From assembly GCA_964504645.1 (NCBI GenBank), contig CAZDGB010000183.1:1-15384 (forward strand): a stretch of 15,384 bases of DNA, written 5' to 3'. Origin of the DNA: CAZDGB01 sp964504645 (GTDB lineage: Bacteria > Planctomycetota > Planctomycetia > Planctomycetales > Planctomycetaceae). The position numbers were made by a program, and so were the translations under genes. Below, one piece after another: positions 7,115 through 15,300 of the stretch (the first letter of the stretch is position 1; every line of letters starts with the position of its first letter). The notes below the pieces were generated by a model. The model was not told the DNA's origin and did not search any database. It was given only the letters and a program-made list of their open reading frames with translations.

Positions 7115-7498
7115 ATGCAGCGCTCGATGGCACGTCGGGCTTACGCCGCGACACTCGCCTTGTGGCTGACGGGCTGCTTCGTGTCGGTGCAGTCCGATGA
7201 GGGTTACGATCCGCAGTTGGCGCACGAAACCCTGCTTTCCGCGCTCGACGCCTGGAAAGACGGCAATGTGAAGGTACTAGTGACGCTCGAATCGCCGATC
7301 CGGTTTCTCGACGACGATCTACTCGCCGGGTTCCAATTGGAAGACTACGAGATCGAGCTGACCAGCGGCTCGCCGCGCCCGTTCCAGAACATCCCGGTGA
7401 CGCTGACTCTGCGGAAGGCGAACCAATCCATCCAACGCGCGGCGACCTATCAGATTTCGCTCGAACCCGATCGCGCCGTGCTGCGCAGCGATCCGTAG
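7115..7498 (+). CDS. Small predicted lipoprotein downstream of the DUF1559 gene
   Basis: About 127 residues. The N-terminus has basic residues, a hydrophobic run (AATLALW) and the lipobox LTGC with the lipidated Cys at residue 21, so it should be membrane anchored. The remainder is soluble and acidic-to-neutral (QLAHETLLSALDAWKDG..., then DYEIELTSG and beta-rich segments), without a motif I can name. ATG 7115 has GGAAG 4 bases upstream; ATG 7097 or 7127 are alternatives that keep the lipobox. Similar short lipoproteins often follow DUF1559 genes in planctomycetes; function unknown. Likely cotranscribed with the DUF1559 gene. Confidence 0.82.
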   Translation: MQRSMARRAYAATLALWLTGCFVSVQSDEGYDPQLAHETLLSALDAWKDGNVKVLVTLESPIRFLDDDLLAGFQLEDYEIELTSGSPRPFQNIPVTLTLRKANQSIQRAATYQISLEPDRAVLRSDP

Positions 7499-7501
7499 GG
7501 T

Positions 7502-7530
7502 TTGCGCCGCTGGTTGCCCGCCGCTAGGAT
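7502..7530 (+). promoter_or_regulatory. Candidate promoter of the amidohydrolase gene
   Basis: TTGCGC (7502-7507) and TAGGAT (7525-7530) are 17 bases apart, directly after the lipoprotein stop codon. Matches to consensus are 3/6 and 4/6. It would leave a leader of about 28 bases to ATG 7565, carrying the strong AGGGGAA site. Confidence 0.32.
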
Positions 7531-7564
7531 GTTCCCATCCGTGAGACATCAAAGGGGAATCATC

Positions 7565-8845
7565 ATGCGGCGCTTCTGGCTGGTTTGTCTGGCGATCTCG
7601 TTCTGTCCGACGGTTCGCGCCGCCACGATCATTCACGCCGGGCGGCTGATCGACGGCGAAAGCGATCAGCCCAAGACGGAAATGACGATCGTCGTCGACA
7701 ACGGCAAGATCGTCCGCATCGCGACCGGGTACATCGAGCCGAAAGCCGACGACACGCTGATCCGGCTCACCGAGTACACCGTGATGCCCGGCCTGATGGA
7801 CATGCATACGCATCTGATGTCGCAGCATTCCAAGGAAGTTTACTCCGAGCAGTTTTTCCTCGAAGAAGCCGACTACGCCCTGCGGTCGACGATGTACGCG
7901 CGGCTCACGCTGCTGGCCGGGTTCACCACAGTCCGCGATCTAGGAGATAACGGCATCAACTCCATCTCGCTGCGAAAGGCGATCAACCAGAAATTCATCA
8001 TCGGCCCGCGGATTTACACGTCGGGCAAGGCGCTCGCCACGTCGGGAGGCCATGCCGATCCGACCAACGGGTTGAAGGGCGAGTTCCGCCGCGACGGCAT
8101 TCCGACCGATGGCGTCGTCGATGGACCGGACGAGGCCCGCAAGGCCGTGCGGTTGCGCTATAAGGAAGGGGCCGACCTCATCAAGCTGACGGCGACGGGC
8201 GGCATCCTCAGCCTTGCCGCCAGCGGCCAGAATCCGCAGTTCACCGACGAGGAATTGAAAGCCATCGTCGCGACGGCGAAAGATTACAACATGACGGTCG
8301 CCGTCCATGCGCACGGCGCGGAAGGCATGAAGCGGGCCGTGCTGGCTGGCGTCGATTCCATCGAACACGGCACGCTGATGACCGACGAGGTCATGAACCT
8401 GATGAAAGAGCGCGGCACATTCTGGGTTCCCACCATGCTCGCCGGGGCATTCGTCACCGAGAAATCGAAGGAGCCGGGCTACTTTCCGGACATCGTGCGC
8501 GGGAAAGCCGCGGCGATCGGTCCCGTGATTCGCGCCACGTTCGCCAAGGCGCAAGCCGCCGGCGTGAAGATCGCCTTTGGCACCGACACCGGCGTCTCGC
8601 CCCACGGCGAGAATGCCCGCGAATTTGAATTGATGGTCGAAGGGGGCCTGCCGCCGATGAAGGCCATTCAATCGGCGACCAAAGTCGCGTCGCAACTCCT
8701 CCGTGTCGAAGATAAACTCGGCACGCTCGTCCCGGACAAGATCGCCGACGTCGTCGCCGTGACAGGCAACCCGCTGGAGGACATCAAAGCGATGCGAGAC
8801 GTCGTTTTCGTGATGAAAGACGGCGAAATCTACAAACGCCCGTAG
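7565..8845 (+). CDS. Secreted metal-dependent amidohydrolase (imidazolonepropionase/prolidase-like)
   Basis: A 426-residue hydrolase of the amidohydrolase superfamily. The start MRRFWLVCLAISFCPTVRAA is a Sec-type signal peptide. All binuclear metal ligands of this superfamily are visible: H81 and H83 (DMHTH), K207 as the probable carboxylated Lys (DLIKLTATGG), H248 or H250 (VAVHAHG), H268 (SIEHGT) and catalytic D341 (FGTDTGV). The C-terminal strands (GTLVPDKIADVVAVTGNPL...) complete the usual beta-sandwich. The closest characterised relatives are Xaa-Pro or Xaa-Arg/Lys dipeptidases and related secreted hydrolases, so a peptide-like or amide substrate is plausible but not determined. AGGGGAA lies 6 bases before ATG 7565; an ATG at 7502 would add residues ahead of the signal peptide. 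Length is normal for the family. Confidence 0.93.
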   Translation: MRRFWLVCLAISFCPTVRAATIIHAGRLIDGESDQPKTEMTIVVDNGKIVRIATGYIEPKADDTLIRLTEYTVMPGLMDMHTHLMSQHSKEVYSEQFFLEEADYALRSTMYARLTLLAGFTTVRDLGDNGINSISLRKAINQKFIIGPRIYTSGKALATSGGHADPTNGLKGEFRRDGIPTDGVVDGPDEARKAVRLRYKEGADLIKLTATGGILSLAASGQNPQFTDEELKAIVATAKDYNMTVAVHAHGAEGMKRAVLAGVDSIEHGTLMTDEVMNLMKERGTFWVPTMLAGAFVTEKSKEPGYFPDIVRGKAAAIGPVIRATFAKAQAAGVKIAFGTDTGVSPHGENAREFELMVEGGLPPMKAIQSATKVASQLLRVEDKLGTLVPDKIADVVAVTGNPLEDIKAMRDVVFVMKDGEIYKRP

Positions 8846-8862
8846 TCCCTAAATAACGGCAA

Positions 8863-8891
8863 GGGGCGGCCGGCTGTCTACCGGCCACCCC
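8863..8891 (+). terminator. Hairpin after the amidohydrolase gene
   Basis: GGCCGG (8868-8873) pairs with CCGGCC (8881-8886) around a 7-base loop, extended by GGGG (8863-8866) with CCCC (8888-8891) across one mismatch. It lies 18 bases after the stop codon. It has no T tract, so it is a terminator or RNA-stabilising hairpin by position only. Confidence 0.45.
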
Positions 8892-8896
8892 CGCCC

Positions 8897-8928
8897 GGCG
8901 AGGCGCACAAGTCGCCTCGCCTGTGCGC
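8897..8928. repeat. Two overlapping, mutually exclusive hairpins
   Basis: GGCGAGGCG (8897-8905) pairs perfectly with CGCCTCGCC (8913-8921) around a 7-base loop. GCGCACA (8903-8909) can instead pair with TGTGCGC (8922-8928). The two stems share bases, so only one can form at a time. No T tract follows. Confidence 0.5.
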
Positions 8929-9215
8929 GGCCGACCGGCGAATTGGACTCGAAACGGCCTCAAATGGGCGTAGAGACGCCGCCGGTCTGCATCAAATTTT
9001 CGTTAAGGCCCGCGCGAGACACGCTTTTTCCTGCAACGTTTTGCTGACGGTTATGCCGGTCGCACCGCCGACGGCAGGTTGCCAGAAATCAATTTGCGTT
9101 GATTTCGGGTTCTTTAACGTTGCCGAAAGAAAACTGTCCTACTGTTGAAGTGAGGCTGGTAAGTCGTTCCTTCGACGCCGGCCGGTCATTGGGGATGAAT
9201 ACAGAGAGGTTGGAC
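8929..9215. other. Upstream region of the HPt/HD-GYP operon
   Basis: No gene is supported here. The segment becomes more AT-rich toward the HPt start, as promoter regions do, but I found no convincing -35/-10 pair. GAGAGG at 9204-9209 is the ribosome-binding site of the next gene. Confidence 0.4.
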
Positions 9216-9635
9216 ATGTCGGCTCAAACAGCGAACACGACGACCGGTGCGCCCGCCGTCGACCTGATGGCGCTGCTGGGACGCTGCCTGGGGAACTTCA
9301 AAATGGTGGAACGGGTCCTGTCGACGTTTCGCGTCACGGGACAGGCGGACCTCGAAACCTTGTCGCATGCGATCGAATCCGCGGATTTCGACGCCGCCGT
9401 CCACGCGGCGCATCGCTTGCACGGATCCGCGGGAAACGTTTCCGCCACGGGTCTCAAAGAAGTCTTGAAGACCGCCGAACGGCTGGCCCGCGAGCAGAAT
9501 CGCGACGAACTGTTGATGATTCTGGGCCGACTACAGGCGGAATGGGAAGAATTCGAACGCTTCGCACAGTCGCTGGCCTCGGGCCCGAAATTGCAGAATA
9601 CCCTGGAAGCATGCCATGCAGGTGCTAGTCGCTGA
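9216..9635 (+). CDS. HPt domain phosphotransfer protein
   Basis: A 139-residue stand-alone histidine phosphotransfer protein. Predicted helices about 15-125 include the motif HAAHRLHGSAGNVSATGLKE; H66 is the predicted phosphorylated His (consensus H-x-L-K-G-S-A). The usual Lys three residues after it is His (H69). Residues 1-14 are a Thr/Ala-rich tail. It should relay phosphate between a hybrid histidine kinase and response-regulator receivers in the cytoplasm. ATG 9216 has GAGAGG 6 bases upstream; ATG 9195 is a weaker alternative. Its end overlaps the REC-HD-GYP gene by 20 bases, so the two are certainly cotranscribed and probably translationally coupled; the REC domain is the obvious partner. 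No histidine kinase gene is adjacent upstream. Confidence 0.88.
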   Translation: MSAQTANTTTGAPAVDLMALLGRCLGNFKMVERVLSTFRVTGQADLETLSHAIESADFDAAVHAAHRLHGSAGNVSATGLKEVLKTAERLAREQNRDELLMILGRLQAEWEEFERFAQSLASGPKLQNTLEACHAGASR

Positions 9636-10680
9636 AGACGACGCCGTCACCGCGCTGATGTTGCAGTTCTGCCTTGAGCAGTACGGCTACGCGGTGACGG
9701 TCGTCGACAACGGTCTGGACGCGCTCGAACGGGTGCGCTCCGGCGAGTTTCAGCTCGTGATCTCCGACTGGGAGATGCCGAAAATGACCGGCATCGAACT
9801 CTGCCGGCAGATCCGCAAGCGGCCCTCTAGCAGCTACACCTACGTCATTCTCCTGACCACGCAAGCCGGCACGAAAAACGTTGTCGAAGGCCTGGAAGCC
9901 GGAGCCGACGACTTCATCACCAAGCCGTTTCAACCGGAGGAGCTGCACGTCCGGCTGCGGGTCGGCGAGCGCCTACTCTCGCTGGAAAGCCGCGACGTCA
10001 CGATCTTCGCGCTGGCCAAGCTCGCCGAATCGCGCGATCCTGAGACCGGCGCGCATCTCGACCGCATCCGCGAATACTCCAAGGTGCTCTGCGAACATCT
10101 CGTCAAGCACGGCCCGTATACCGACCAGATTGACGGCGACTTCGTACGGCTGGTTTACCTGACCAGCCCGCTGCACGACATCGGCAAAGTCGGCATTCCC
10201 GACCACGTGCTGCTGAAGCCTGGCGCGCTCACCGCCGACGAATTCGCCGTCATGAAACAGCACGCGGCGATCGGCGGGGCGACGCTGAACGCTGCGCTCG
10301 AGACGCGGCCGGATGTCGAATATCTCCGCATGGCGCGCGACATCGCCTACTCGCATCACGAGAAATTCGACGGGACCGGCTATCCCCGCGGACTGGCCGG
10401 CCAGGAGATTCCTCTTTGCGGCCGCATCGTCGCGCTCGCCGATGTCTACGACGCCTTGACCACGAAGCGTGTCTACAAGCCGGCGTTCCCGCACGAGAAG
10501 GCACGTTCGATCATCCTCGAAGGCGCAGGGAAGCACTTCGACCCCGCGATCGTGGAGGCGTTCCTCGCCTGCGAAAGCAAGTTCGTCGCGATCCGCGAAC
10601 GACTGGCCGATACCGAGACGCCGCCGGAACCCGTCGCCGCGGAAGCCCGCCCGGAAAGCGCCTGCCTCGTGACGGTTTAG
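9616..10680 (+). CDS. Response regulator with HD-GYP c-di-GMP phosphodiesterase domain
   Basis: A 354-residue protein. Residues 1-120 are a receiver domain with acidic pocket E7-D8-D9, phospho-acceptor D51 (ISDWEMP), T81/T82 and K103 (KPF). Residues about 125-325 are an HD-GYP domain with RDPETGAH (140-147), LHDIGK (H187, D188, K191), H216, HHE (247-249), DGTGYP (GYP at 255-257) and ALADVYDAL. All expected metal and catalytic residues appear present, so hydrolysis of cyclic di-GMP is likely and may be controlled by phosphorylation of D51. The C-terminal 25 residues are a Pro/Glu/Ala-rich tail. GGAAG lies 6 bases before ATG 9616, inside the HPt gene. A palindrome at 10683-10716 follows the stop. 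Confidence 0.95.
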   Translation: MQVLVAEDDAVTALMLQFCLEQYGYAVTVVDNGLDALERVRSGEFQLVISDWEMPKMTGIELCRQIRKRPSSSYTYVILLTTQAGTKNVVEGLEAGADDFITKPFQPEELHVRLRVGERLLSLESRDVTIFALAKLAESRDPETGAHLDRIREYSKVLCEHLVKHGPYTDQIDGDFVRLVYLTSPLHDIGKVGIPDHVLLKPGALTADEFAVMKQHAAIGGATLNAALETRPDVEYLRMARDIAYSHHEKFDGTGYPRGLAGQEIPLCGRIVALADVYDALTTKRVYKPAFPHEKARSIILEGAGKHFDPAIVEAFLACESKFVAIRERLADTETPPEPVAAEARPESACLVTV

Positions 10681-10682
10681 CC

Positions 10683-10716
10683 AAAGCCCGGCTTCCTCCA
10701 GCGGAAGCCGGGCTTC
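10683..10716. terminator. 34-bp palindrome between convergent genes, likely bidirectional terminator
   Basis: AAGCCCGGCTTCC (10684-10696) pairs perfectly with GGAAGCCGGGCTT (10703-10715) around the loop TCCAGC. It fills the 45-base gap between two convergent genes, a place where a bidirectional terminator is expected, although neither side has a long T tract. It belongs to the same family as 4279-4312 and, more loosely, 4225-4258. Confidence 0.6.
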
Positions 10717-10725
10717 GGCCGTCTC

Positions 10726-11745
10726 TCACCGCTTCCGCAGCCGGAAGAAGATGATATTCCGGCTGTCTTCGGCGAAGACCGACAGCTCGCGAATCTCCGA
10801 CTCGTCAATCTCGCTCGTCAGGCGGACCATGTCCTGTCGCGTACGGTAGATCAGGCTCCAGTCCATGAACGCCTCCATGTAGGCGATGTCGCGGATGCCG
10901 GGCATGAAGTTGGCGACGATCAACTGCCCGCCGGGATTCAGCATCTCGAACATCGTGCGGACCAGCCGGCTGCCGACGTTGTCGCCGAGATAATCGAACA
11001 GGCCCGTCGAGTAGATGATGTCGAACTTGCCGATCGAGAGCTTGTTCTTGATGAGCGAGATGAACGGCGCCGGGACGGTTTCGACGCCGTACGGTCCGTA
11101 CTGCCGCTGGACTTCCGCGAGGCTGATCTCGTCCACGTCGAGTGCGACGAACCGGCCGAAGCGCCGGCGGCGGATGGCGGAGCTCAGCAGCGCTTCGCGG
11201 AGATGTCCGGCGGCGATCGCCAGGATGTGCTGATCGGCCTTCTGGCTGGTGGCATAGTCGATTAGATCGGCGACAAAGGCCCGCCGGGCGCGGACGCCTT
11301 CCGCCGCCGGTGCGGCGGCCGTATAGCGGTAGATGTCCAGGCCGAGCGGCGTCGTGTCCGGTTCCGGCCAGCGTTCTTCCGGTCCGTAAATCAAGTCGAG
11401 CATAGGGGCGTCGCCGGCATAGCCCCGCGGCTTGGAGTACGCACGGTAAGTGAACGGGTCTTCGTGAATCGTCGAGAGGAGCGCGTGCGCCCGACAGGTC
11501 TTGATGTCGGCCTGCCATTCCTCCGGCGTAACGCTGAACTTCCGCCGCGCCAATCCGCCGAACAGGTTGTCCAGCGCCACGTTCACCTGAGCGCGATCTC
11601 CGTCGGAGTGCAGCAGCAGATCCTGCGTGCGATCGAGCAGACGCATCAGATCGAGATCGCTCTCGGTCAGAATCTGCGTGTCGCACGCGGCGGCATCATC
11701 GGTCACGGAACTGCCGCGCGGCGGCACCGAAAGAGCAGTCGTCAT
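10726..11745 (-). CDS. Class I SAM-dependent methyltransferase, PhcB-like (3-hydroxypalmitate methyl ester family)
   Basis: A 339-residue protein. Residues about 35-120 form an N-terminal helical part ending in the conserved block KPRGYAGDAPMLDLIYG (105-121), which I associate with the family annotated as 3-hydroxypalmitic acid methyl ester biosynthesis (PhcB-like). Residues about 155-335 are a Rossmann methyltransferase: ILAIAAGHLRE (174-184, a diverged SAM loop), ALDVDEISL (201-209, acidic residue for the ribose), FDIIYSTGLFDYL (241-253) and LNPGGQLIVANF (269-280). Later YMEAFMDWSLIYRTRQDM (289-306) also fits this family. The reaction would be carboxyl methylation of a fatty acid signal, but other substrates are possible. 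Residues 1-30 are a variable tail. ATG 11745 has GGAA 5 bases upstream, next to a hairpin. It converges on the HD-GYP operon and is transcribed alone. Confidence 0.85.
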   Translation of the reverse strand: MTTALSVPPRGSSVTDDAAACDTQILTESDLDLMRLLDRTQDLLLHSDGDRAQVNVALDNLFGGLARRKFSVTPEEWQADIKTCRAHALLSTIHEDPFTYRAYSKPRGYAGDAPMLDLIYGPEERWPEPDTTPLGLDIYRYTAAAPAAEGVRARRAFVADLIDYATSQKADQHILAIAAGHLREALLSSAIRRRRFGRFVALDVDEISLAEVQRQYGPYGVETVPAPFISLIKNKLSIGKFDIIYSTGLFDYLGDNVGSRLVRTMFEMLNPGGQLIVANFMPGIRDIAYMEAFMDWSLIYRTRQDMVRLTSEIDESEIRELSVFAEDSRNIIFFRLRKR

Positions 11746-11753
11746 GAATGTTC

Positions 11754-11771
11754 CGGGGGTCGCAGCCCCCG
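11754..11771 (-). promoter_or_regulatory. GC hairpin next to the methyltransferase ribosome-binding site
   Basis: CGGGGG (11754-11759) and CCCCCG (11766-11771) form a 6-bp GC-only stem around a 6-base loop. On the minus strand it ends immediately before or at the first G of the GGAA ribosome-binding site. It might hinder initiation, or be an incidental palindrome of the kind common between planctomycete genes. Confidence 0.35.
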
Positions 11772-12351
11772 CTCCTCGAAGTAAAGCCTGGGAAGAAAAC
11801 GTCCACTATCGACAGGTGCCGCGTCGGCGCGTCAGGCTGCTGTCGAGGAACAATTCCACTATGCAAGACGCCTTTCGTAGGACAGGAGAAAAACTGTCAC
11901 TCCCTCCGCCATTTTTTGGAATGCGCGCCGATCACGAAATTCAGCGAAATTCGACCATCGATTGCCATTAGGCGAACTGCCGGCGAGCGAACCGGTTAGG
12001 CGCAAGAAACCGTTCCGTGTCCCTCTCTGGCGAAAGCGCAGCTTCCTCGGGACCCCGGCAGAATCTCGCTAATCCCTACAATCGAAATTTCGCGATCGAA
12101 GCGCGCGCAGTTTTTCGGCCGTGGAAATTTCGTTGTGACCAGCTTTGTGATTACGTTGCGCACGCGCGGCAGCCTCGGCACAAACCGCTGGGTCGGAGCG
12201 CCGGCGATCGGACTCGCGAAAATCGCCGCAAGAATCGCCCGGCTTTGGCGTTGCTGCGGATCGGGCAGGTTAAGTTTGCGGTACGGGCGGCGTTGTCTTT
12301 CGGCAACATGACGACAGAATCGAACGCCGCACGCCAGGGACGCCTTTCGCA
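11772..12351. other. 580-base divergent intergenic region
   Basis: The region separates the divergent methyltransferase and kinase-like genes. Frames open here show neither family motifs nor good ribosome-binding sites. It holds a 10-bp palindrome CGAAATTTCG (12083-12092), a short inverted repeat GACAG/CTGTC (11881-11898), and an isolated TACAAT (12077-12082) without a matching -35 box. It should contain the promoters of both genes. Confidence 0.45.
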
Positions 12352-15300
12352 ATGGCCGGCTGGTCCGACGCTCTCGATGCGGTTTTTCCTCAGCGGTTCG
12401 ACGTGATCGAGGCCTGGACCGGCGCGTCGACAGCGGACGCCTGTCTCGCCCGCGACCGTGTCGCGGGCCGTGCGGTCGTCATCAAGTCGCTCGGGCTGTC
12501 CGCGTTGCCCGCCGGGGCGAAACTTCGGTTCGAACAGGAGCAGGCGGTCTGCGGCGCCGAAGCGCCGGAACATCTGGCCCCCTTACGGGAAATCGGCCAC
12601 GGACGCGATCATTGGCACTTTATCCGAGATTTCGTCGTCGGACGTCCTCTTTCGGCGCGGCTGCGCGAAGCACCGCTCGGCGTGGCCGAAACTCTGGACG
12701 TCAGCCGCTGTCTGCTCGTTGCGATCCGGCATCTGCATCAGCACGACGTGTTGCACGGCAATATCAAGCCGTCGAATCTGATCCTGCAACAGCAGGACGA
12801 CCGGTTGCAGGCCACTCTGGTGGATGGCGGATTCCGGAACCAGGACCTGCTGGAAAAATCGGCTCCCGGCCAGCGGCTGGAAGCCAGCCTGTATCTTTCC
12901 CCCGAACAAGCGGGCCTCATCGACTGCGAGATCGACGAGTCGTCCGATCTCTACTCGGCGGGCCTGGTATTGTTCGAATGTCTCGCCGGCCGGCCTCCGT
13001 TTCAGGATGAAGACGCCGGTTTGGTCCTGCTGCAGCACATGACGGAGAAAGTGCCGCGGCTGCGGGTCTCGCATCCAAACGTCCCGCGGGCTTTGGACGA
13101 CCTCATTCAGCGGCTGCTGCGCAAGGATCCGCGCGACCGCTACCAGTCGGCTCAATCGGTGCTTGCCGATCTGGAACTCATCGCCGCCGCCTGGTCGGCG
13201 GGCGACGTCGATCCCGATCTTGTCATGGGCCGGTCGGACGTGCGGCGGACGCTGACCGCGCCGACGTTCATCTCCCGCCGCAAGGAACTGGACGAACTGT
13301 GCCTGCATTTGCAGCAGGCGAGCTTTGGCCAGGCGGGACTGGTGGTCGTCGAGGGAAAATCGGGGCAAGGCAAATCGCGGTTGCTGGATGAATTGGCGCA
13401 GCGCGGCGCGGAGAATTCATTCCGCGTGTTTCGCGGCCGGGCGCAGGACCAGATCGGACAAAAGCCGCTGCAACTGCTCGAAGGGATCGTGCAGGAGTTG
13501 CTCGCGGCGGCGGAGGGCGAACCGGAGTTCCTCCACGCGCTCCGCGAACGGCTGGGCTATCAACAAGACTCCGTCGCCGCGGCGTTGCCGGAACTGGCGG
13601 AACTGCTCGGCAATGCGGACGCCGCACAGCTCGCCCCCGAAGCATTCGGCGAGGCCCGCAGCATCGAAGCCTTGGCGACGTTTCTGGACGTCCTAGGATC
13701 GGCGTCGCGGCCGGCCTTGATCATTCTCGACGACTGCCAGTGGGCCGATGAAATGATGGTCCGGCTCATCGCGCGGTGGAACGCGCGGCGATTGGCGGAC
13801 GCCGATCAGGAACGTGCGGTGCTGCTCGTCGTCGGTTTGCGCTCCGACGAACAGGCGTCGGACCGGTTGTACAAACTGCAGGCGTCGGCGCATCTCCGCC
13901 TCTCCGCCTTCGAGCCGCAGGAAATTCGCGAGCTCCTGGAATCGATGGCCGGCCCATTGCCGGACGAAGCGCTCGATCTGGTGCTGCGTCTGGCGGACGG
14001 CAGCCCGTTCATGGCGTCGGCCATGTTGTACGGATTGGTCGAATCGAGGGCGCTCGTCGCAGAACAAACCGGCTGGCGGGTCGAGCCGCTGGCCTTGTCC
14101 GACTTGAACTCGTCAAACTCGGCGGCGTCGCTGCTGTTGAAGCGTCTCGAACTGCTCCAGCCGCACACGGTCCAGTTGCTGTCGACCGGCGCCGTGCTGG
14201 GCAAAGAATTCGACCTGGAATTCGCCGCGCATCTCACCTACCTGAAGCCCGACGAAGTGGAAGCGGCGGTGGAGGAATCGCGGGACAGGAATCTCATCTG
14301 GACGAAACCGGCTGGCGGGTTGGTGGCGTTCGTCCACGACCGCATTCGCGAAGCCTTGCTCGACCGCCTGCCGGCCGACGAGCGGGCGGAGCTCCATTTT
14401 TGCGCCGCGTTGCGACTGCAGAAGCAAGCGCCGGACCGGGTGTTCGAGATCGCCTACCACTTTGACGCGGCGGGGGTCAGCGACTTGGCGCTGGAATACG
14501 CCCTGTCCGCGGCGGAACAGGCGCGCGCCCAACACTCACTGGCGGTGGCGGAGCAGCAATACCGCATCGCCAGCCGGGGAAACCAATCGGCCGATCAGGC
14601 GATCAAATACCGCATCGCCATCGGACTCGGCGAAGTGCTGATGCTGCAAGGCGACTATGCCGACGCCGCGCCGCTGTTCGAGGAAGCGGCGACTTTGGCG
14701 GAAGGCTCGCTGTCGCGGGCGCAGGCCACGTGCAAACTGGGCGAACTCGCGTTCAAACGCGGCGAGATGGAAGCCGCGACGCATTCCTTCGAAACCGCGT
14801 TGCGACAACTCGGCCGCTGGGTCCCGCGCCGCACGGCGGCGTTTCTCGTGTTCTTCCTCTGGGAAGCGTTGATTCAGACGTTGCACAGCGTCTTTCCCCG
14901 CTGGCTGACTTCGCGCACGCCGGGACCGCCGTCGGAAGAAGAACTGCTGAGTTACCGCATCTTCAGCCGGCTGGCGCACGGCTATTGGTTCACGCGGAGC
15001 AAGATTCACGTCTTGTGGACGCATTTACGGGGAATGAATCTCGCCGAACAATATCCGCCGACGCTCGAGCTGGCTCAGTCCTACTCCGAACACGCGCCGG
15101 CGATGAGCCTGGTGCCGTGGTACGGCCGCGGCGAGGCTTACGCCAGGAAATCGTTCCAGATTCGCAAAGACCTCGGCGACGTCTGGGGACAGGGGCAATC
15201 GCTGCACTACCTAGGTGTGGTGCTGTTCAGCGGGTCGCGTTATCGCGAATGTGTGGAACGTTGCCGCGAGGCCGTGCGGTTGTTGGAGCGGACGGGCGAC

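Noticed and set aside
12054..12082. TACAAT as the -10 box of the kinase-like gene
   Set aside because: No -35 match 16-18 bases upstream and the leader would be about 265 bases; kept only as a note in the intergenic entry.
11996..12406. Frames on both strands (11996-12352 minus; 12017-12406 plus) in the gap before the kinase-like gene
   Set aside because: Neither has a convincing ribosome-binding site or motif, compositions look non-coding, and the plus one overlaps the kinase start in another frame.
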